Source of the DNA: Berberis thunbergii
Lineage: Eukaryota; Streptophyta; Magnoliopsida; Ranunculales; Berberidaceae
Assembly (NCBI GenBank): GCA_003290165.1
Contig: QNQO01000506.1
Location: forward strand, 1-64,000
Reading direction: 5' to 3'
Length of the DNA stretch: 64,000 nucleotides
Shown here: positions 56,729 through 64,000 of the stretch, piece by piece
Position numbering within the stretch: position 1 is the stretch's first letter
Layout: each line of letters starts with the position of its first letter
Notes under the pieces: generated by a model
The model's input: only the letters and a program-made list of their open reading frames with translations
Databases searched by the model: none
Told to the model about the DNA's origin: nothing
Translations under genes and position numbers: made by a program

Positions 56729-57135
56729 TGATGCAGGAGGGTTTCTAGGGTTCCTAATTTGATCTCAAAGTTATTTACTAAATAACTTATTCATAATTTT
56801 TCAATTTAATTAAGAGTCTTTTTAGTTTCCTTTTAGGATTAAGCTTTACTTTTTAATTATGAGTCTTTTTAGTTTCCTTTAATTAGGACTGCTTGTTATT
56901 TTAGTATTTGATTATACTTTTTCTTTTAGGAATAGACTGCTTATTATTCAAGTTATTTGAGCACTATAAATAGAGCTCTTCCTCAATATTGTAGGAGACT
57001 TTTGATTTGCATAATTTTGAATTGACATTAGAGATATTTCTCAGTGTTTTGGACGTTTTTCTTGTGTTATTTCCTGTAAATTGTTTGTTAGAGCTAGCCT
57101 ACAAGATAATCAATATTTCACCCAACGTCAATTTG

Positions 57136-59139
57136 GTGAGGTCCAATGTTTCAAATCCTCCCCAAAAGCACAAGCAATGGTTTCATTTTGCTATCTTTGT
57201 TATTTACAATTTGTTTTTTCCTAGCTGTCTAGCCTGATATTTAGCTTGTGAGTATATTACAAGTCTAGATGCTTATGTTCTATTTGATGATAAGAAATAT
57301 TTTAGCTATACTATTGTAACGCTTGAATCCTTGGATGAAAATTGAAATGTCTTCTTAAACTTTAACTTTTAGATTTTTCATTTCTCCCTCTCAATTTTTT
57401 TTTTATTTTTATAAGCAAAAGGGGCTCCTCTCTAATATTGATTAATACATAAGACCCTAATATTTGAATTACATCTAACTTTAAAATTTTTCACTTTGCC
57501 CTTTACATTTCATACTTTTTACAATCAAAATTAGTCTCTTTTAAACATTGACTAATTATACTTAAAGCTCTGGCATAATTTATTTGAAGTCCCCAATTAT
57601 CCGTTTTTATGATAGTGAGAGTGTTATTTTTTCTCACAATGTTTTATTCCATAATATTCTTTAACATTTTAAATTAATTAAATTAAAAATATAAATAATA
57701 TTTATGATTATTTAGTGTATGAATATTTAGTAAAATCTCCTAAATTTTTAAATTTTAGAATAAAGTATACTGAATATATGAGCACATGGAGCGTGTCCAC
57801 ACCCTATTAGCTTTGAAATTAATATATGAATATCTTTGTAAAATATATCTTGGTATACAATTAATTTTATATAGAATAAATAATTGTTTTCAATTTGATG
57901 ATGAGCTGGTGGGAATGAAAGGGGTAGGTGTTGCCAAAGGGGATTGTTAGTAACACCTACCATATGGATGAAAGCCAACACGATTAAGAGCCACCACACC
58001 CAATTAGTATGCATCCTAAGAGCCACCATGCTCACCCACCATAAGTCACCAATGTGTGGTAAAAAATATTTGACTCGAGCTTTTTTTCTCACACTGAATG
58101 AAATCTAGGTTCCTTTCAATTGGAAACTATAGTCCTTGTGAGAGAAAGACTCGACTTCAACTTGAAACCATCGTTAATCAATCAAAATTTTCTTCCATTT
58201 GTTGTTCTTCAAGGAATTATTTCATATCAACCTGAGATTATCTTCAATTGACTAAAAAAAAAATCTTGGGTTACTTTTTAGTTCGATTTTAATCCCACAT
58301 AACTTTTGTCCAAATGTGAAATTGATTGTTGTTTCAATTAGAGTGTAAATTTTTTATTTGTCTTGGTAGGGTTGATTGTATATTTGTAATGCATTTTGAG
58401 CATGTTGTGTTTGATTTTTGTGTTGTTTATAATATATGTTTGGTGGTATGTAGTAGTTGATTGTTAAATGGATTTTGTGTTTTTAACGGACCCATGGTCT
58501 GACTTGTTTTGTTTGCATGTGGAGTAGAGCTTAATTGATCATTTGCATGAATTCTACAAGAGTGGAGTTAACTTCTAGTTTCATTTTCAATGTTAGAGTG
58601 GTTTATCTTTTCGAATGTACTTTTCATTGTGGAAAGAAAATGTACTTGTATCAACAAGACTCTTTCTACTATGAAATTATAAACAGTGAGTGTTCTATTT
58701 TAGCAAATTGTGATTTGCTCCTTAATTACAATCGTAAAATTTTACACGTTATACCTTGAACCTCGTAATATAAAGATAAATTGTTACCTGTGAATATCCT
58801 GTAAAGGATCTAGAAGTAATTGGGGGATGGTAATCCTTTGCAGTGGAAAACATTAAGCTACCACTGATCCATGGTGTATCGTCACTTGTACGTGTTTCCT
58901 ACAATCTAGCTTGTAGCAACTTGGTAACTATGGGACGAGGATGATGAACAATTTGGACACGTAGTTGATTGAAATAATTTTGACAAATTAAGCACTAAGA
59001 TATTGGATTATCAATGGGAATATATGAAGCTTATTATGTGCAATTTTCTTTTTTCCCAATTAACAAATACATTCTTTTAATATAGGATATTGAATAATTA
59101 AAATGAACTGAGACACATACTCAAATGGAATCTTGTTGA
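57136..59139. other. Intergenic AT-rich DNA
   Basis: No gene or repeat family recognised. Short open frames (for example 57748-58092 minus, 58535-58759 plus) are AT-driven and match nothing known. Confidence 0.45.
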
Positions 59140-59520
59140 TTTTGGTGAGTAAGACACACATATAACTAAACTGGGTGTCTCGTTGTTCCGCAATACTTCC
59201 TTCTCATTTGTATGTCTAACTAAACATGCGTTTTGTTTGTTCGAATGTAACACTAATGGCTTTGTTGATTAAGACACTAGGCTCCAAGATCCACATATAG
59301 ACAACTTGGCCCTATGGTTGTTATGAGATACTTCCTCATTAGTCGTATGTCTGACTTAACATGCTTTTTGCATGGCCGAATGTAATAGTGGTGGTTTTTT
59401 TTATAACCAAGACACACATACGGTCAAGCTGGTCGTATGGTTGCTCTAAGATACTTCCAAACTATCTATGTGTGCTTTAACATACTTTTTCGATGGCCGA
59501 ATGTAACACTTGTTGCATAT
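59140..59520. repeat. Imperfect tandem repeat, three units of ~125 bases
   Basis: Each unit has AAGACACACATA-like, GGTCGTATGGTTG-like, GATACTTCC, ATGTCTGACTTAACATGC-like and GGCCGAATGTAA-like blocks, at about 59150, 59265 and 59400 onward. Confidence 0.8.
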
Positions 59521-60160
59521 GGATCAGGCATCAAATTCAATAATTTTCATTACATATTTTACTAGTTATCTAATTGAAGAAAACTAAAAAAAAAGGACAA
59601 GACACTAATAACAAATTAGTTTGTATTGAACAATATGTGTTTTCACTTGCCCCCACTTGATTTTTTAAATTTGTTTTAGTTAGATGAAGGCCACGAATAT
59701 TGTGAATGAAAATGGTAATCTGAAGGAGGGGCCAAATGCAATATTATGGGTCTCTTACCATCATATGAGCGGGTGCTACTGACAATCCCCTTGCAAACAC
59801 TCCATTCATTTGTTGATGCTAGTGTCAATTTATTTCAGGAGATTACAAATTTGTTTTGGTTTTTTTTGCATTATGGTGAGAGACCTATAATGTTGCACTT
59901 GGTTCACATGAAAGTTGAAAACTTGAAATACACAAAAATATAAAGTATTGGGAAACTTCTTGAAAAAAAGTATAGCTGACTATCAATATTTTTTATTCTA
60001 CTATTTGGTCTTATGAATTGTCTAAATTACCCTTGATTTTGTAGCAAGCTCACATATTGTGATGTAAGATACGTCAAATCTCGTCTCTCATTTCTCTTTT
60101 TCATTTATAAATTTTTTCTACTCTCTATTGTGAACCATTAATTATGAGTTTTGCTAGCTA
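59521..60160. other. Intergenic DNA
   Basis: A frame at 59746-59943 is not recognised. Nothing else was seen. Confidence 0.4.
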
Positions 60161-60307
60161 GCGAGGAAACCAGCGAGGGGAGGGCGGTGGAGGGGGTGGG
60201 ACTGTCCATCTCCATTGGGATGTGCATGCAAAAAATGATGGCATAAATTTTGAGGGAGATGGACGGTCCCATCCCCTCCACCGCCCTTCCCTCACTGTTT
60301 TCCTCGC
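60161..60307. repeat. Short hairpin element with 53-base arms
   Basis: The arm 60161-60213 (GCGAGGAAACCAGCGAGGGG onward) pairs with 60255-60307 with only about five mismatches, leaving a loop of 41 bases. GC content is far above the surroundings. It is probably a very small MITE; the single long stem could also give rise to small RNAs. Confidence 0.85.
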
Positions 60308-60469
60308 CCACTTCCTCGACATTTAGAATTTCTGAATTATTAGCTTTCGGATTCCGACTCTCAGCCAAACTATCTATATGTTTTTCCTCCTATAATTGTA
60401 ATCGATTTACTCACAGATGAGGAAAAAAAAAGGGTTTCAAAAAAACAAGAGCAATCTCGACAATCCTTC

Positions 60470-63290
60470 CATCAACCCAAGGATCGTGATTTCGAGTTAA
60501 ATTCGGTTTTCTGATTTTATGAAATATTTGTTTTGTATAGAAATATTTTGATTTTAATTTCAAATTTAACAATATAAGTTATGCATTTTAAATTCTTAAA
60601 CACTACAAAAAAATCCCATACGACACATAGTGTCATACAAACCACACATTATATAAGAATCACTCGCATGACGACAAACTTTGGATACTAAAATAACATT
60701 ATAGCAGGTAAAAATATACAGAGATTTAAATTTTTAATTTTTAATTTTTAATTTCTCTTGAGGAGATTTAAATATACATAGATTTAAATATACATAGATT
60801 TAAATTTTAATTTTTCTCATGAGGAGATTTAAATATTTAAATATTCAGAGGAGTTTCCATGTGAAAAAAAATTAAAGATTTAAGATTTTGGAAGATATTT
60901 CATTAGCTTCAAAATAGAAAATATTTCGTAAATTTCAAGAAAAAAATCACATTCCTTGCATCAACGGATCAACCTTTTCAAGGATAGTAGCAGTTTTAAG
61001 CCCATTGGGTGTTTTTCACCATTGTTGTTGGGGGGTTTTGGAAGGTGGGATTGTGAGAACTTTCTAGGCTTCCATAACCTAGAGAGCTTTTGAGATTTTG
61101 TGTAATTTTTTCAAAAATGACACACTTGATAAACATGAGAGGACCTCCATGAGCTCTTTTGGGATTTCAAGTGCTCAAAATCCGGTGATAATATCTTTCA
61201 TGTTTGAGAGTCCGTTTAATGATGGAAAATGAAAAATGTATACAGATTGAAGTGGGTTTGGAAAAGAGAATGGGTTGAAGATTGTGGGGTTTTATAGAAA
61301 GCGTAGTGGAGAAATGAAGAAAACATCTTGGTGGTGGGCATAATTAGTTTACTTGTGATGGAGAATTGGTGGTGGGCTTATTGCATCTTATTTTCATTAT
61401 CACTTTCTCTTTTTCTTATTTGATTATCACTTTTTCTTTTTCTATTTGTGTTTTGTTAGAAAATATTGATTTAGAGTATCTTTGTAAATCAATTTTGAAT
61501 TGGGTTTGTGGTTGCAACCTTGGATATGGGGATTTCAAATGTATATTTATTTGGGGAGGTTTGGAGTTGAGCGTTTGTGGCTGGAAACACGGGAGTGGCT
61601 GCATGACATACATTGTTCTTCTTAAAAAAAATATTTGAAGAGCAAAACGTTAGAATAACATGTGAAAATTAAATATTGCTTAACAAAGGTGTTTGGGATT
61701 ATAGTTTCTAAATTTTCTAATTAGATCATGACACTAACTAATAATGCCTTATTGTCCCAATTGAAGAAAAAAACAAAACACGAGCTTGATGTTGGGTTGA
61801 AATACTCAAGTAAAAGATTTTGACGTCGGGCATAATAGCGATTATTCTGCAGGCAAATAACAACATATAATTGACAAAGAAGAATGCAAGATGATAGTCC
61901 AAAACACAGAGAAATAACTCAAATGTTTAATCAAATTACTCAAATCAAAGGTATCTATAAAATCAGCCCACAAGCCGGGTTTTATAGCTAAAAACTCATA
62001 AATACTGAAATTTTATCAAAAATGGCAACACCCCAATAATCATGCTAAAATAAAATACGTAATAAAATAAATATACTACCAGAAATCTAGCCCAAATTAG
62101 GTTCAGAATCACTTCCTAAAATATAATTGAAATATTACTATAAAGGAAAATAAATTACTAAATTTGTGGATTCGAAAGAGGAAATGGTGGATTTTGGCCT
62201 CGAAAAGATGTTCAACGAGCGTAGCTGGTTGACCAAGACGTGTGCGTTGAAAAGAACTTTTTGAATTGGGGTACTTTGCGCGATTCTGATACTCGTAGCC
62301 AAAGTTATGGCTAAAATAATAAAACGCATCCTAAATTGCCAAATTTGAAATAGAATTATAATTTCTTACCATTCTTGCGTTGATCTGCTAATTCGAGATA
62401 TTTTAGTGCTAATAACGTGCTATCTGACAGCTCAACATCATCTGACTCGGATCCTCCTGCATCAGATTTATATATGGGTGCTTTGGTGACCATAATAAAT
62501 GCACTCAAAATAATGATTAATCAAATTAATATAAGTAGATAATGTTTTATCCAAGGTTTCCATTGGTTGGTAGATCATTGAAAATGGATTAGTATTGACG
62601 AAGTTATCATTGTTTGAAAACGGTAATATTTGTTGAAAAACTAAGAAAACATGTATAAATGAATACTATGCAAGTTGATGAAGGTGACGACAGTTTGGTA
62701 CTAGGTGCGTCATGTTCATGATGAAATGTTATTCTTGATGACAAGACACAAAAACTCATTAAAAATTATAATAACCAGTTCAAAATTACAGTAAAATTTT
62801 CCTAACTGATATTAATATATTGGCACCGTTTATGAGGTATTTTTGTCTCGTCGTCAACTATAGTTTTTCATCATCGACGTGATGTACATTCGTCGCTTAC
62901 AAGGAATGTGATTTCTCAAAATATGTTGAAATTTCACAAAATATTTCCTCTTTTGAAATTACTGAAATCTCCTTCGAAATATGAAATATGTCAAAATTTT
63001 CTAGAGATATAAATATTTTTATCTATGTATATTTTAACAAGCTATAATGTTATTTTAATATCAAAAGTTTTTTATATGAGTAATTATGATGTAATATGTA
63101 ATATGTATAACACTATGAGTCGTATGAGAATTTTTATGTAGTATTTAAGTGTTTAAAATATATAACTTATTGTTAACTTCAAAATCACAACCGAAAATTT
63201 TGCGTTTTTTCTACACAAAACAAAATATTTCTTAAAATCGGGGGACCGAAATTAACTCAAAAAACAAAATCAAAGTCCTTGGCTGCTTAT
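60470..63290. mobile_element. Element with long degenerate inverted arms (Mutator-like or foldback)
   Basis: 60470-60965 is the imperfect reverse complement of 62915-63290. Shared blocks, left arm sense: GATTTCGAGTTAAATTCGGT-like, GAAATATTTGTTTTGTATAG-like, CATACGACACATAGTGT-like, ACTAAAATAACATTATAGC and AATCACATTCCTTG. The interior (60966-62914) holds a solo LTR (61821-62464) and otherwise no recognised coding sequence. No target duplication was found, so the class is uncertain. Confidence 0.72.
61821..62464 (-). mobile_element. Solo LTR, same family as the KEULE-carrying element
   Basis: Plus strand begins TGACGTCGGGCATAATAGCG, the reverse complement of the 3' end of the LTR at 54024-54442 (CGCTATTATGCTCGGCGTCA). 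It ends GGATCCTCCTGCATCA, the complement of the LTR start TGATGCAGG. GATTT flanks both sides (61816-61820, 62465-62469). At 644 bases it is longer than the 419- and 402-base LTRs. No internal sequence remains, as expected from LTR-LTR recombination. Confidence 0.88.
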
Positions 63291-63399
63291 ACAAAAATTT
63301 TCAAATAATGACTTATAATCACTTGAACGTATGTATTTTTTTAGTTTTTTTTCCCTCATTTTCTTCACTATACAAACAAAACTTTCAACCACCGAGCAA

Positions 63400-64000
63400 C
63401 ATCATTTTTGGGAAATTGTGTCCAAAAGTTAATAGGTCTAATTATCCCAACATTAAACCACATTAATAACTTAAATTATCTCAAAACTAATAACTTCAAT
63501 TGCTAACATTAAACGACCACTAATAATTTTAATTGTCTCAACATTAAACCACCACCGATGACAACCTTCCTTATAATTATAGTCTTAGAAGCAAATAATA
63601 TATGTTACATCAATGATAAAAAACTATTATTGGTAATGAAACAAAAAATATATTTTAAGAATTATCTTTACGTAAGGTGTATATTGACATAATTATGATA
63701 ATTTTAGAAAATATTTTTTGTCTTGTCTTTAATAATAACCTTTTGTCTTCGATGTAACGGACAATCCCCGTTTTTATTTATTATTTATTATTTCTTAAAT
63801 CAAGATGATAACCACTTCAACTTACATATTATACTTAAACAATTTTTATTTCTCATCTTATTCTATGCACTTTCAAACCTTCAACCACGAGTTAATACAA
63901 ACTTCGGGGAATCGTTTCTGACATTAATAGTTCTGATTGTTTCAACATTAAATCACCACTACTAACTTTAATTATCTCAATCAGTGTTCTAAAAATCGCT
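63400..64000. repeat. Dispersed short units near the window end
   Basis: Units containing AACTTTAATTATCTCAACAT and TAAACCACCACTAAT-like sequence recur at about 63430-63560 (three or four) and 63920-63985 (one or two). No gene was seen; the repeat continues past the window. Confidence 0.6.

Larger units (their letters stand above)
54024..57130 (+). mobile_element. LTR retrotransposon carrying transduced SEC1/KEULE coding sequence
   Basis: LTRs at 54024-54442 and 56729-57130 begin TGATGC and end GTCA. ATTTG (54019-54023, 57131-57135) is an exact 5-bp target duplication. The primer-binding site TTGGTATCAGAGC follows the 5' LTR, and a polypurine stretch AAGTCGGGGCGAT precedes the 3' LTR. Inside are Gypsy-like gag and protease remnants, then about 0.9 kb of host SEC1/KEULE coding sequence, then a short 3' coding tail. 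Reverse transcriptase, RNase H and integrase are absent. The arrangement resembles retrotransposons such as maize Bs1 that replaced their own genes with host sequence. The LTRs differ at many positions, so the insertion is not young. Confidence 0.92.

Noticed and set aside
60602..60640. CACTACAAAAAAATCCC looks like a CACTA left terminus
   Set aside because: The same stretch lies within the inverted arm shared with 62915-63290, where it reads TACTACATAAAAATTC. No matching right end, subterminal motifs or 3-bp duplication was found.

Overview
The window looks like nuclear DNA of a flowering plant, most likely a eudicot. It is AT-rich, its host genes have many exons with GT-AG introns, and the recognisable families are plant ones: a clade V MLO, a LOG/lysine-decarboxylase-like protein, a UBE2C-type E2 and PDR-type ABCG fragments. 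Most of the window is nested transposable elements carrying copied pieces of host genes. I saw no tRNA, rRNA or CRISPR array.

Layout. 1-3000: 3' part of an MLO gene with four single-base frameshifts. 3000-8590: intergenic DNA with a 5'-truncated LINE and a 1.2 kb foldback element. 8594-19872: an 11.3 kb CACTA element (3-bp target duplication ACT) with decayed TNP2 and Transposase_24 genes, a nested MITE, and copied fragments of BUB3 and a PDR ABC transporter. 21596-24995: Copia element that has lost most of its reverse transcriptase and RNase H. 26412-33255: LOG-like gene inside a large inverted repeat; its 5' exons and upstream DNA are copied in reverse beyond its 3' end, next to a TIM17/22/23-type exon. 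33443-45996: second CACTA-like element with no visible transposase, carrying pieces of a PDR ABC transporter, an importin-5, a kinesin-5 and a PPR gene; a Copia element sits in a kinesin intron and an RTE-type LINE in the right subterminal repeats. 46147-46688: hAT-like MITE. 47075-53506: intact UBC19/20-type E2 gene whose last intron holds a hAT-like element and an RTE fragment. 54024-57130: LTR retrotransposon whose internal region was largely replaced by intronless coding sequence of a SEC1/KEULE-like gene. 57136-64000: repeats, a hairpin, a long inverted-repeat element and a solo LTR of the same family as the KEULE-carrying element.

Only the E2 gene looks plainly functional. The LOG-like gene is nearly complete but has an Ala in place of the motif Glu and one possible frameshift. 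The main interest is gene capture: two CACTA-type elements and one LTR retrotransposon together hold pieces of at least seven unrelated host genes, and the LOG locus is arranged so that read-through could make long double-stranded RNA.

All identifications come from reading translated sequence against remembered family motifs; no database search was run. Single-base indels recur in several coding regions, so assembly error is an alternative to true pseudogenisation and is noted where it applies.
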